DNA of 64,000 bases from Micromonospora echinospora (GTDB lineage: Bacteria; Actinomycetota; Actinomycetes; Mycobacteriales; Micromonosporaceae): NCBI RefSeq assembly GCF_014203425.1, contig NZ_JACHJC010000001.1, positions 1,240,001 to 1,304,000 on the forward strand, written 5' to 3'. The number at the start of each line of letters is the position of its first letter. The first letter of the stretch is position 1. This document shows positions 9,606 through 17,840 of this stretch, one piece after another. The notes beneath the pieces are model-generated. The model searched no databases, was not told the origin of the DNA, and saw only the letters and a list, made by a program, of their open reading frames with translations. A program made the position numbers and the translations under genes.

Positions 9606-9647
9606 GGCAGGTGTTCGCCACGGCTGACAAACACCGGTTTGAGGGTG
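9606..9647 (-). repeat. Right arm of 42-base imperfect inverted repeat
   Basis: Reverse complement of 8126-8167 with two mismatches. It lies 36 bases upstream of the small HTH gene and overlaps two TGTCAG-type motifs (9624, 9646), so it could be part of that gene's control region. Confidence 0.7.
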
Positions 9648-9683
9648 TCAGCGCACCACGGCGCGGCGCGGAGCCGACACCAC

Positions 9684-10175
9684 ATGAGCGAGCACACGCC
9701 GCAGCACCACAACCCGCATCCCGATCCCACCGTCGACACCGGCCCGCCGGCCGGGGTCGATCCGACACCGACCGACCTGGTCGCCGGCGACCCGCCGATA
9801 CCGATCATGCGATCAGCACGACGAACCCGCAGGCCCGCCCCCGCCACCAACTTAGGGAGCGACGCCGCAGCTTGTACGTGGACCACGGAGCGCATCCTGG
9901 CGCTCGGGGCGACCACGGACCTCGCCACCGCCGCCGCCATCCTCGGCATCTCCCGCTCGGCGGCCTACAAACTGGCCGCCCGCGACGCCTTCCCGGTGCC
10001 CCTGTTCCGGGCCGGCGCCTACTACCGCGTGCCGACCGCCCCGATCCTGCGGAAACTGCACCTCGAGTCCCCGCCGGTACCGACATCTGGTGACACCGGC
10101 GGGGCGGGTGCCGACGGGGACGGCGGGTATTCGGGCGGGGACAGGGACACCACGGGCTGCAGGCCTACGTCTTGA
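9684..10175 (+). CDS. Small HTH DNA-binding protein, excisionase-like
   Basis: About 163 residues from the ATG at 9684; a longer frame starts at 9639. The N-terminal third is His/Pro/Thr-rich and probably disordered. Residues ~80-130 carry a winged-helix of the kind found in MerR-type excisionases: TTDLATAAAILGISRSAAYK followed by FPVPLFRAGAYYRVPTAPI, the usual wing and strand layout. Such proteins direct integrase towards excision or control element genes. It lies 1.7 kb from the integrase with an opposed gene between, so it is not in the usual adjacent xis-int pair. A transcriptional regulator of the element is an equal possibility. Confidence 0.65.
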   Translation: MSEHTPQHHNPHPDPTVDTGPPAGVDPTPTDLVAGDPPIPIMRSARRTRRPAPATNLGSDAAACTWTTERILALGATTDLATAAAILGISRSAAYKLAARDAFPVPLFRAGAYYRVPTAPILRKLHLESPPVPTSGDTGGAGADGDGGYSGGDRDTTGCRPTS

Positions 10176-10244
10176 CCCCGCCCGGGGTAGTAGGCACGGT
10201 CCACCGGCACGGCTCCATACGCCGTGCCGGTGCAGTCGCGCCGA

Positions 10245-11421
10245 CTACTGCTCGACAACGCCGGAGAGGAGCCGGACCAGGGCGCGACGCAACACCAGCT
10301 CGATGTCATCCACGACGGCTGACAGGTCATCTGTCGGCTGACCGGTCAGCGTGCGAAGCTCCCGAGAGCTCGGGTCGTCGCCGTGCATCTCGTCGTTGCG
10401 GAGCCGGTACCCCAGGCGCAGGAGTGCCTCGAGCCGCTCGGGCGGCGCCTGCAGTACAGGATCGTCCGCCAGGAGCGCGGTCGCTCCGGCAACGACCTTG
10501 TCCTGCTTCCAACGATCCGCTGGCAGGCCCGGCAGTTTGATGAACAGCACTTCGGCGCAGACGATCAGGTCGATGAGCCGGTCGGTCGGCACCCGGTCGG
10601 CCCCGGCCAGGACCAGTCGGCGCAGCGCGGTCTGCAGACCCCGGTTCGCCCGGACCGCGGGATGCGCGAGGAGGGCGTAGACCTCGCGCACCGCCTCAAC
10701 CTGCTCTCGCCCAAGGATTGTCGGCCGGTCCTCGTCGAAGGTGGGTAGCGCCGACAGTGACGCCGTCGGCCCCAGACCCTGGGGAAAGTCGTAGTCCGGT
10801 GGGCAGCGGATCGCCCGAGTCGCGGTGACGGACCCACCGCACACCAGCCGCAGCGCGGTCACCAGCCGGCTGGCTGGCTCGACCAGCGCGCCAGAATCCG
10901 GCGCCGTCGGTTGCGCGGGTACGTCCATGGCCGAGCACACCGGGTACGAGGCGCAGCGGGTCAGGGCCCACTGGTGGAACCGCGACACAGCCACCGAGGT
11001 CGGACCGCCCGCGAAGGCGACCGGCACCGCGAGGTAGCCGATCGCGGCGCTCACCTGCCGGTCGCTCATCGCCTGCAGCACCAGGCCGTCCGGCAACGTG
11101 ACCGCCTCGATGCCCGCGGTGGGGGTGAAGGCGTTGAGCGGGACCACCTCGACCAGCCGCGCCCGCGTGGCCAGCAAACCGTCCTCCAACCTGCTGTACG
11201 CGGCATCGAAGGCACCCTGGTCGAACCGGTAGCCCCCAACGGCGGCACCATGGGTTCCAGGACATGCTCGGCCCCAATTGCCGGAGGCTGAGGGCGAACT
11301 CCACGCCGACGAGGCAATCCACCCGCTCGCGCAGCACCTCATCGGCGGCCACGACGGCCCGCACCGCCGCCATTTCGACGAAGGCGTCCAAGAACCGGTA
11401 GTCGGTGACCCGGCCCGGCAT
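10245..11421 (-). pseudogene. HEPN-type C-terminal domain protein, frameshifted
   Basis: The N-terminal part reads from the ATG at 11419-11421 (DYRFLDAFVEMAAVRAVVAA, LVGVEFALSLRQLGPSMSWN). At the five-G run near 11233-11237 the sensible frame changes, and removing one G joins it to YRFDQGAFDAAYSRLEDGLL and the remaining ~330 codons. Near the C-terminus, YRLRNDEMHGDD gives R-N-D-E-M-H, matching the R-x4-6-H signature of HEPN ribonucleases, inside a helical segment. HEPN proteins are common effectors in defence and toxin systems. The homopolymer position makes a sequencing error plausible; otherwise it is a recently inactivated gene. The gene upstream ends three bases before this start. Confidence 0.6.
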
Positions 11422-11424
11422 CTG

Positions 11425-11622
11425 CTAGGCACTGCGGCGGATCGCGACGAACGACTCCTGCCCGAGGCGGTGCCACTCGCCGAAGTCGGGAACGGTCGCG
11501 AACACCGGCACGCCGTCGCGAGCGGCCAAATCGCCGAGCACCGCCGCCATCAACTGTGCTGCCGCCGCGCGCAGCTGTGGGCGCTGTAACCGGTATCCCA
11601 CCAGCTCATCTGCCGCCACCAT
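11425..11622 (-). CDS. Small protein coupled to the HEPN-type gene
   Basis: A 65-residue frame from 11622 (LQRPQLRAAAAQLMAAVLGD, VPVFATVPDFGEWHRLGQES) that stops with TAG at 11425-11427. Three bases later, in the same frame, the ATG of the HEPN-type gene begins. Either this is a small, translationally coupled partner, or the TAG is a nonsense mutation in one longer gene. No Shine-Dalgarno is clear before the downstream ATG, which slightly favours coupling or a broken single gene. Family not recognised. Confidence 0.4.
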   Translation of the reverse strand: MVAADELVGYRLQRPQLRAAAAQLMAAVLGDLAARDGVPVFATVPDFGEWHRLGQESFVAIRRSA

Positions 11623-11834
11623 TGCTCATCCTCCATGGCCTGGCCTCAAGCGAACCCGTCAGGATCGCAGCGCCGCCAGCGGCGCGCACTCCAATTCCCC
11701 CGTCACAGGGTTCCGGCGCGCGGATGCGCCTCATCAGCCTCGCCCCGCCGTGACTTGATCGCGTCCCCCGATCAGGCGTGGATGTCGATCGACGAAACCG
11801 ACGCCCCCCTTCATGAACGGGAGCACCACCAGCC

Positions 11835-13295
11835 ATGCCAGATGGAAGCATCTTCAAACGCTGCGGCTGCCGCCACCCCGACACCGGCAAGCCCTTCGGC
11901 AACGCCTGCCCGAAACTACGCCGCCCGAATCGGGCCTGGAGTTCCGAGCATGGCCACTGGGCCTATCAACTCGAACTCCCCGCCACCGGCGACGGCCGCC
12001 GCCGGCAGCTGCGCCGCGCGGGGCTGGACAGCCGACGCGACGCCGCCGCCGAACTCGACCACGCCCGTACGCTCCTCGCGCTGGCCGGACACGACCGCCG
12101 CCGCCGTACCGAGATCGCCGACCTGCTCCAAACCACGGTCCGCGCAGGCGGCGTCCTTCCCGACATCGACGGCGTGCGCCAGCGGCTGCGCGGCGACGGC
12201 CCACTCGGACAGATGCCGACCGTGGCCGAGTACCTCACCCAGTGGCTCAGCGACCTCACCATCGACGCCAACACCATCCGTGGCTACGAGTCGATCGTGC
12301 GGGTACACCTCATCCCGCACCTCGGCCAGATCCCCCTGGACAAGCTGCGCACCGGTCACGTCCGCGCCATGTTCACCGCGATCGAGCGCCGCAACGAGGA
12401 AATCTCGGCCGCGAAGGCCAGCACCGATCCCCTCGTCCGCGCCACGGTCGCCGGCGTCCGCCCGACCGGACCCTCGACCCGTCAGCGCATCCGAGCCTGC
12501 CTACGCAAAGCGATCAACGACGCCCTCGCCGACGAACTCATCGTCGGCTCTAATCCCGCAGCCCTGGTCAAGACCCCCGCCAACCGGCCGCTGCCCATCG
12601 TGTGGGAAGACGAACGGGTACAGCGGTGGAAGGCCACCGGGAAGGTCCCCGGCCCCGTCATGGTGTGGACCGACACGCAGATCGTGCAGTTCCTCGACTA
12701 CGCAGCCGAACATGCCTCCGACCTGTACCCGATGTGGCACTACATGGCCTACCGCGGGCCCCGCCGCGGCGAGGCGTGCGGGCTACGCGACAGCGAGGTT
12801 CGCCTCCACCGCCGCGAGACGACGATCAACAACCAGATCGCTACCCACGGCTACACCGCAGTGCAGAAGCCGCCCAAGAGCAGAGCCGGTAACCGCGACC
12901 TGGTACTCGACGCCGAGACTGTCAAAGTCCTCACGGCTTACAATGCTCGCCGCACCGCCTGGCAGCTTGCCGCCGGTAGCAGATGGCCCGACACCGGCCT
13001 GTTCTTCGTCCGCCCCGACGGACGGCCCTGGCACCCCAACGCTGTCACTCAACGATTCCGCAGACTCGTCCGTAAAGCCGGGCTCCCGCCGATCCGGCTG
13101 CACGACCTGCGCCACAGCGCCGCAACCGTGGCCCTCGACGCCGGGGTCGATATCAAGGTCCTTGCCGAACAACTCGGCCACTCCACCACCACTCTCACCC
13201 GCGACACCTACCAAAGCGTCACCAAGGAATTGCACCGCAGCGCCGCGGACGCGGTGGCTAACACGATCGACCGGCGTCGTCCGAAGACGGCGTGA
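11835..13295 (+). CDS. Tyrosine-type site-specific integrase
   Basis: A 486-residue integrase. The N-terminal ~60 residues (DGSIFKRCGCRHPDTGKPFG, then the LRRAGLDSRRDA region) form the arm-type DNA-binding domain with a Cys pair, usual for actinomycete integrases. Residues ~125-190 (TVAEYLTQWLSDL, TIRGYESIVRVHLIPHLG) are the core-binding SAM-like domain. The catalytic domain shows the first Arg in AYRGPRRGEACGLR, H-x-L-R in RLHDLRHSAA, and LGHSTTTLTRDTYQSV with the nucleophilic Tyr. All key residues are present, so it should be active. No partner att site was visible; the tRNA-Arg 18 kb away has no second copy of its 3' end that I could find. Confidence 0.93.
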   Translation: MPDGSIFKRCGCRHPDTGKPFGNACPKLRRPNRAWSSEHGHWAYQLELPATGDGRRRQLRRAGLDSRRDAAAELDHARTLLALAGHDRRRRTEIADLLQTTVRAGGVLPDIDGVRQRLRGDGPLGQMPTVAEYLTQWLSDLTIDANTIRGYESIVRVHLIPHLGQIPLDKLRTGHVRAMFTAIERRNEEISAAKASTDPLVRATVAGVRPTGPSTRQRIRACLRKAINDALADELIVGSNPAALVKTPANRPLPIVWEDERVQRWKATGKVPGPVMVWTDTQIVQFLDYAAEHASDLYPMWHYMAYRGPRRGEACGLRDSEVRLHRRETTINNQIATHGYTAVQKPPKSRAGNRDLVLDAETVKVLTAYNARRTAWQLAAGSRWPDTGLFFVRPDGRPWHPNAVTQRFRRLVRKAGLPPIRLHDLRHSAATVALDAGVDIKVLAEQLGHSTTTLTRDTYQSVTKELHRSAADAVANTIDRRRPKTA

Positions 13296-13539
13296 GGGCG
13301 TAGACAGATCGGAACCGCCCGGTGCTTCGGATCCCGCGGTGACCGCCGAACCCTCGACTTGAACCGCCCCGGGTTCTGGGTGCAAGTGTCTGATCGTCCC
13401 CCCGCGTGTCGTACGGAAAGCGCGATCAGCGCCCAAGCGGCGAAGGTGCAGTCGCGTACGTGTCATCCTGTAACCCCTCGATTGCTTTGTGCTGTCTGCT
13501 TTGAAATGCTGTCGGCGAAGGTGCCGAAGAGGGGGTCCT

Positions 13540-14592
13540 GTGTCGGAGAGTGGGCTGGTTCTGGCAGCCGGCGAGCCTCCGATCAACTTTCGCGCGCACG
13601 AACTCCGAGCCGCCAACCTCGCTGGGGCACGCGACGACTTTGAGCAGATGATTCGCGAGTTGGTGGCCGCGTGGTACCGAGGCGCGCGCCTGATCGCGGC
13701 CAACCCGGGCGACTGGGGTATCGACGTTGTGGTCGGTGATCTGGCGGGGCAGATCGTGATTTGGCAGGCAAAGTACTTCATGCCTGTGGTGACCACCTCC
13801 CACCAGGGACAGGTCCGCGAGTCCTTCTCGTCTGCCATGAAGGCCGCAGCTGAGCATGGTCATAGGGTGCGCAAGTGGATCTTGTGTGTTCCCGCGAGCA
13901 TGGACGCCCCGATGGACAAGTGGTGGTCCACGTGGAAGAAAAAGGCGGAAAAAGACTTCGACGTCAAGATCGAGCTCTGGCACGAGGGTGAGTTGCGGCA
14001 GCGCCTGATCTCGCCGGACGCTGCTAACGTCCGGCGCCACTACTACGACCCGTACCAGGCCCCGGCAGGGCCGAAGCCGGACCGACCTGAGGTGGTCCAG
14101 GTCGAGCCGGAGAAGGCGACCGCCCTGGAAACCGCGCTGTTCGTCAGGCAGCTCCGGGAAGCCGGGCACCAGCAGGTCAGCTCGGCAAAACTGGAGTTCT
14201 TCAACGCCGAGCTGCTCGCGCGCGAGATCGTCGACAAGGATGTGCCGGCTGAGGTAAATGCGCTCGTTGAGGCAGATGCAACCGTGCATAGCATCTGGGA
14301 AACGTCTTTCAATGAGGTGGCTGAACTGCACCCCGCTGGCCCCAAACTGCCGGGTCTGCACGCGTCAGTGATGAGGCAGATTCGCAGCATGGGTCATTCC
14401 TGGCCGGCGGAGCTACGGTCGACGCCCGTGCACCGGTGCGGCATGATGCACCGGATTGTCGAGGACGGCCGTGCGGGCTGGGTCCCTCGCTGGGAAGACG
14501 TGGTTGTGGAGCATCGGGACGAGCAGCCAGCGCAGGTGCCTGCTCCGGCTCAGCGGGATGCCGACACCGAGTCCGCCGGAGTCCTCACATGA
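13540..14592 (+). CDS. ABC-three-component system effector, PD-(D/E)XK nuclease
   Basis: About 350 residues. GTG at 13540 is chosen over the upstream ATG because AAGAGGGGG lies directly before it. Residues ~30-160 form a restriction-endonuclease fold of the Mrr type, with D62 in GDWGIDVVVGDL and Q76-A-K78 in IWQAKYF as the metal-binding D...QxK core. The rest (ALFVRQLREAGHQQVSSAKL, FFNAELLAREIVDKDVP) is helical and fits the shared C-terminal domain of ABC-3C effectors. Its stop overlaps the next start as ATGA, so the three genes are translationally coupled. The nuclease is presumably held inactive until the SMC-like ATPase senses invading DNA. Confidence 0.8.
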   Translation: MSESGLVLAAGEPPINFRAHELRAANLAGARDDFEQMIRELVAAWYRGARLIAANPGDWGIDVVVGDLAGQIVIWQAKYFMPVVTTSHQGQVRESFSSAMKAAAEHGHRVRKWILCVPASMDAPMDKWWSTWKKKAEKDFDVKIELWHEGELRQRLISPDAANVRRHYYDPYQAPAGPKPDRPEVVQVEPEKATALETALFVRQLREAGHQQVSSAKLEFFNAELLAREIVDKDVPAEVNALVEADATVHSIWETSFNEVAELHPAGPKLPGLHASVMRQIRSMGHSWPAELRSTPVHRCGMMHRIVEDGRAGWVPRWEDVVVEHRDEQPAQVPAPAQRDADTESAGVLT

Positions 14593-15215
14593 CCGCGCCG
14601 TCGGACTCGGCCCATGCCGTCCACCGGCCGCCGGTAGCGGTGCCGGAGGACGACACGGTGTTTCGGCTGGCCCAACTTGTGCTTCTCCTCCACGTGGTCG
14701 CCGAGTTCCACCCGGACGGTGTAGAGCTGGAACGGCTCGGCGCGTACGACTTCATCGCCGCGAACCCCCTGCTGATGGCGTCGAGCGATGACGACCCGGA
14801 CCGGTTCGAGCTGCTGATGGCGGGCTTCGACGACCGGGCGTTGTCCTACGCGAGCGCGGCGCAGAGGTTCGCCACCCGGCGAGAGCGGCTTAAGCACGAC
14901 CTGGCGCTCCTGCTCGCTTACGATCTGGCGACCACCGCAGTCCGTGGGCACGTCCTTTACCGGTTGACGGACGCCGGCGTTGACATGGCGATGCGGTTCA
15001 CCGCCATGTATGCGCGCTCCTACACGACCGCAGCGACCATTGTCGTGCGAAGGCTAAGGAAGGTCCGGCCCGGACCGCTCCGGGAGAGGGTGACGGAATG
15101 GACTCGCCAGCCCTCGGGCCCCCACCGCATCGACCTGGCCGACCTGTTCGTTGAGCCCGAAGAGCTGGACGAAGCGGACGCCTTCGGCGAAGACAGCGTG
15201 GGCAGGTGGTCATGA
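14589..15215 (+). CDS. ABC-three-component system middle component (MC2-like)
   Basis: A 208-residue protein that overlaps both neighbours by ATGA. The N-terminal half has FRLAQLVLLLHVVAEF then ERLGAYDFIAANPLLMAS, the pattern of the family annotated as ABC-three-component middle component 2. The mid-part (RERLKHDLALLLAYDLA, GHVLYRLTDAGVDMA) is a winged-helix-like unit. Middle components are thought to bridge the ATPase and the effector. No catalytic residues are expected or seen. The identity is reinforced by its position between a nuclease and a DUF3732-type ATPase. Confidence 0.8.
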   Translation: MTAPSDSAHAVHRPPVAVPEDDTVFRLAQLVLLLHVVAEFHPDGVELERLGAYDFIAANPLLMASSDDDPDRFELLMAGFDDRALSYASAAQRFATRRERLKHDLALLLAYDLATTAVRGHVLYRLTDAGVDMAMRFTAMYARSYTTAATIVVRRLRKVRPGPLRERVTEWTRQPSGPHRIDLADLFVEPEELDEADAFGEDSVGRWS

Positions 15216-17314
15216 GATCACCCGCAAACCCCGCCTCGTCGCCGCTGGGCAGACGAGGCATCCGAATCCGCCGGCTACGGTTAGTCGGACCCGAACGCCA
15301 CTACCAGGTCGACTTCGTCGATAGTGAGGCAGGCCACCTGAACTCCTTGTCCGTCATCGCTGGGGCCTTCAGCACGGGCAAGTCGACAGTCCTGGAGTTC
15401 ATCGATTACTGCCTAGGCGCGGGCGATTACCCCCGGCATCCAGAAGTGATCGCGAAGGTCCTACACGCCTTTGTCGAGCTGGAACTGTCGGGTATGCCGT
15501 ATGTCATCGAGCGCGGCCTCGGCGATCAGTCCAGCCACGTCTTCCTACGCCCCGGCAGGCTCGATGACGGCGCTGGCCCCCCTGTCGAACGACGGCCGAT
15601 CAAACCGCCCGGCAGCCCGGACAGCCTCTCATCCCTCTTGCTGATGCACTGCGGGCTGGAAGGCGTCCAGCTCCGCGAGGCCCCCACCCAGGCGAACTCT
15701 GGCACAGACCCGCTTAGTTTCCGGGACCTGATGGGACTGTGCTTCCTACCCAACGAGCGCGTGGCCAGCAAGTCCCTACTGTTCGAGACCCAGCACATGA
15801 AGGCGCTCAAACTGCGCCAGGTCGTCGACGTGGTGTTCGACGTCCATGACGACCGCGCGGTAGACCTCGGACAGCGCATTAAAGACCTGGAGACACGGCT
15901 GGCCCGGGCCCGGGTTGCATACGAAGCGGCACAGCAGATCGTCGGGGAACAACGACTCGGCGGGCGCATGGAGCTGGAAATGGCTCGTGACCGAGCGGCC
16001 GAGGAGTTGACTATCGTTGCCCGGGAACAGGAAGCGATCGACCTGCGTGTAGCCGCCGCCGCTGGATTCGCCGAGGCGCAGCGGCGGCGGCATCAAGCAG
16101 CTGCGGAGGAAACACGTCGCGCTGAGGCGATGCTTCGCGACCGCGAGACACAACTCCGCCGGATGGTTCCGCTGCGGGCACAGTACGCCGCCGACGTGGC
16201 CAAGTTGACCATGCTCACTGAGGCTCATCAGCTCTTCGACCCGCTCCAGATCAAGGCCTGCCCAGCGTGTTTGTCCACCCTCGGGCGAACCATCGAGGTC
16301 GAAGATGGGGCGTGCGGGTTGTGCCATACCCCGGTCGCCGATGCGACCGGCACGCTGACTCTCGGCGACGTAGCGCCCCCAGCCCTGTCGGAGCAGAACG
16401 GCGCCATCAACGGCACAGCTCCCGGTCCGAGCGGAGGAAATGGTGCCTTGCCGGACGTCGACAGCTCCCTCAGCCCGTTCGACGTCAGCACCGAGCTGCG
16501 CGCGACCAAAGCACGTCTGGCCGAGCTGACCAGATTCGTGAATGACCTGGACGCCGATGTGAGGCGGCTCAGGCCGCTCGTGGAAGCCGCTCGCACCGCT
16601 GAACAGCGAGCAGCAGCCGAAGTTGATCATGCCACCGCTCGGGCTATCAGCCCGTACCTCGCCGAACGAGACGCTCTTGCCCGGCGGCGCCAGGACGCCA
16701 CCGCTGCGGCTCAACTCGCCGCAACGGGGTTGCAGATGGTCAGCAGCCTCGAAAGACGAGCAAACGACGTGCTCCGCCTGGATACCTCGGTCAAGGCCCT
16801 TCGTGAGGAACTCGCTACTGCTGGGCGAGATCGGACGGACCGAGCCGCGATCATCCGGACCATCAGCGACCGGTTCGCCGCGATCCTGGCTGATTGGCGG
16901 TATCCGAAACTGAGTGGTGCCCGTCTGAACGACGACTTGGTCCCCTTCGTGCGCGACCTCCGATACACCTCGGCATCCTCCGGCGGCCGGACCCTGATCT
17001 CTCTCGCGTGGATCCTCGCGATCTTCGAGGTCTCCTGGGAGTCGGGTGGCTCCCACCCCGGTTTTCTCTTCCTGGACAGCCCTCAGAAAAACCTCGGCCA
17101 AACCGGCGAACGCGATGCCGAGTTCGCCGACACCGTCACGATCGCGGACTTCTACAAGCACCTGCACACCTGGCTCACCGGTCGAGGGGCCGGTGCCCAG
17201 ATCATCATCGTCGACAACGCGCCGCCCGCCGAGGTCGAGAGCGATGTTGTAGTGCGTTACTCCGGACGGGCGGACCAACCGCCCTACGGCCTCATCGACG
17301 ACGCGATCGCCTGA
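15212..17314 (+). CDS. SMC/Rad50-like ATPase of ABC-three-component system (DUF3732 type)
   Basis: A 700-residue protein whose ATG overlaps the previous stop. Walker A is GAFSTGKST at residues 51-59, followed by FIDYCLGAGDYPRHP, typical of the DUF3732 SMC-like class. Long charged helices (about 220-330 and 420-560) form a coiled coil interrupted by two Cys pairs (CPAC at ~350 and CGLC at ~368), a zinc-hook-like apex. The C-terminal lobe carries RTLISLAWILAIFEVSWE and Walker B GFLFLDSPQKNL near 620. It probably binds nucleic-acid ends or structures and relays ATP-dependent changes to the coupled nuclease. This is the last gene of a complete three-gene unit. Confidence 0.88.
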   Translation: MRSPANPASSPLGRRGIRIRRLRLVGPERHYQVDFVDSEAGHLNSLSVIAGAFSTGKSTVLEFIDYCLGAGDYPRHPEVIAKVLHAFVELELSGMPYVIERGLGDQSSHVFLRPGRLDDGAGPPVERRPIKPPGSPDSLSSLLLMHCGLEGVQLREAPTQANSGTDPLSFRDLMGLCFLPNERVASKSLLFETQHMKALKLRQVVDVVFDVHDDRAVDLGQRIKDLETRLARARVAYEAAQQIVGEQRLGGRMELEMARDRAAEELTIVAREQEAIDLRVAAAAGFAEAQRRRHQAAAEETRRAEAMLRDRETQLRRMVPLRAQYAADVAKLTMLTEAHQLFDPLQIKACPACLSTLGRTIEVEDGACGLCHTPVADATGTLTLGDVAPPALSEQNGAINGTAPGPSGGNGALPDVDSSLSPFDVSTELRATKARLAELTRFVNDLDADVRRLRPLVEAARTAEQRAAAEVDHATARAISPYLAERDALARRRQDATAAAQLAATGLQMVSSLERRANDVLRLDTSVKALREELATAGRDRTDRAAIIRTISDRFAAILADWRYPKLSGARLNDDLVPFVRDLRYTSASSGGRTLISLAWILAIFEVSWESGGSHPGFLFLDSPQKNLGQTGERDAEFADTVTIADFYKHLHTWLTGRGAGAQIIIVDNAPPAEVESDVVVRYSGRADQPPYGLIDDAIA

Positions 17315-17740
17315 CCCCAACTGGCTGTCCCGCAAGCGGCCGAGCGCCCTTCGGACTCACCCGGCTCGGACCGACATCGATGCTGGTGACCCGCCCGTCG
17401 AAACGACGACATGCGCGATGAGGGCGTCGCTGTACCCGCCGATCCGATCCCATCACCCAGGCGCCGGGCCGCAGGGAGGCCCATTCGATCATCCGGGCCC
17501 GCAGCGACGGCGCGGAGACGGAACTAACGGCGCCGCCGTCCGCGTCGCGTTTGGCGACCACCCGGTTGGCGTAGCTGGTGGCCAGGTCGATTCCCTCGCG
17601 CCTCCGGCGACCAGTTCGTCGACCATGAGTCGGTCGTTGAGATGGCACGGCGTGTCGCACTCGTGGTTGACGGTGACTCCGACGACGACGTAGACGGGTC
17701 GATTGACGATCTGCCCGTCAGTGTTCGTATAGAGCAAGAA
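17292..17740 (-). pseudogene. Degenerate methyltransferase-like remnant
   Basis: Three reverse frames each hold a sensible fragment. One gives LATSYANRVVAKRDADGGAV, then SVSAPSLRARMIEWASLRPG, and after a shift DGRVTSIDVGPSRV. Together these resemble the SAM-binding start of a protein-L-isoaspartate-type methyltransferase (the FxLD-associated group reads similarly). The upstream fragment (DGQIVNRPVYVVVGVTVN, CDTPCHLNDRLMVDELVAGG) may be a separate broken gene. At least two frame changes occur, so no product is expected. Nothing else is seen between 17315 and 17840. Confidence 0.35.
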
Positions 17741-17840
17741 CCGGGGCGTCGCTGCAGTTCGCTGGTGAGCACGAGTGGCTGGAAGGATGCCGGGGCAGGC
17801 TGCACCGGCGTCCCTCGGTTGGATCTCGCCACCGGAGCTT

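Larger units (their letters stand above)
7777..9651. promoter_or_regulatory. Cluster of TGTCAG/CTGACA motifs in element non-coding DNA
   Basis: Reading both non-coding stretches gives TGTCAG or its complement at 7777, 8001, 8202, 8316, 9192, 9377, 9454, 9481, 9575, 9624 and 9646. Six of these (8202, 9192, 9377, 9454, 9481, 9575) extend to seven bases, TGTCAGA/TCTGACA. About one six-base match on either strand would be expected by chance in 1.9 kb. Spacing is irregular and both orientations occur. The sites cluster on the two sides of the 150-residue gene at 8482-8934, next to the replication-relaxation and HTH genes. They could be operators of the element's repressor or iteron-like replication sites; which one is not decidable from sequence. 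Confidence 0.45.

Noticed and set aside
9611..10093. Frame beginning FATADKHRF and its inverted counterpart near 8162
   Set aside because: Both arise from the 42-base inverted repeat and lose coding character directly after it.
13296..13539. Attachment site matching the tRNA-Arg 3' end after the integrase
   Set aside because: No match to the tRNA T-arm/acceptor sequence was found in this stretch.
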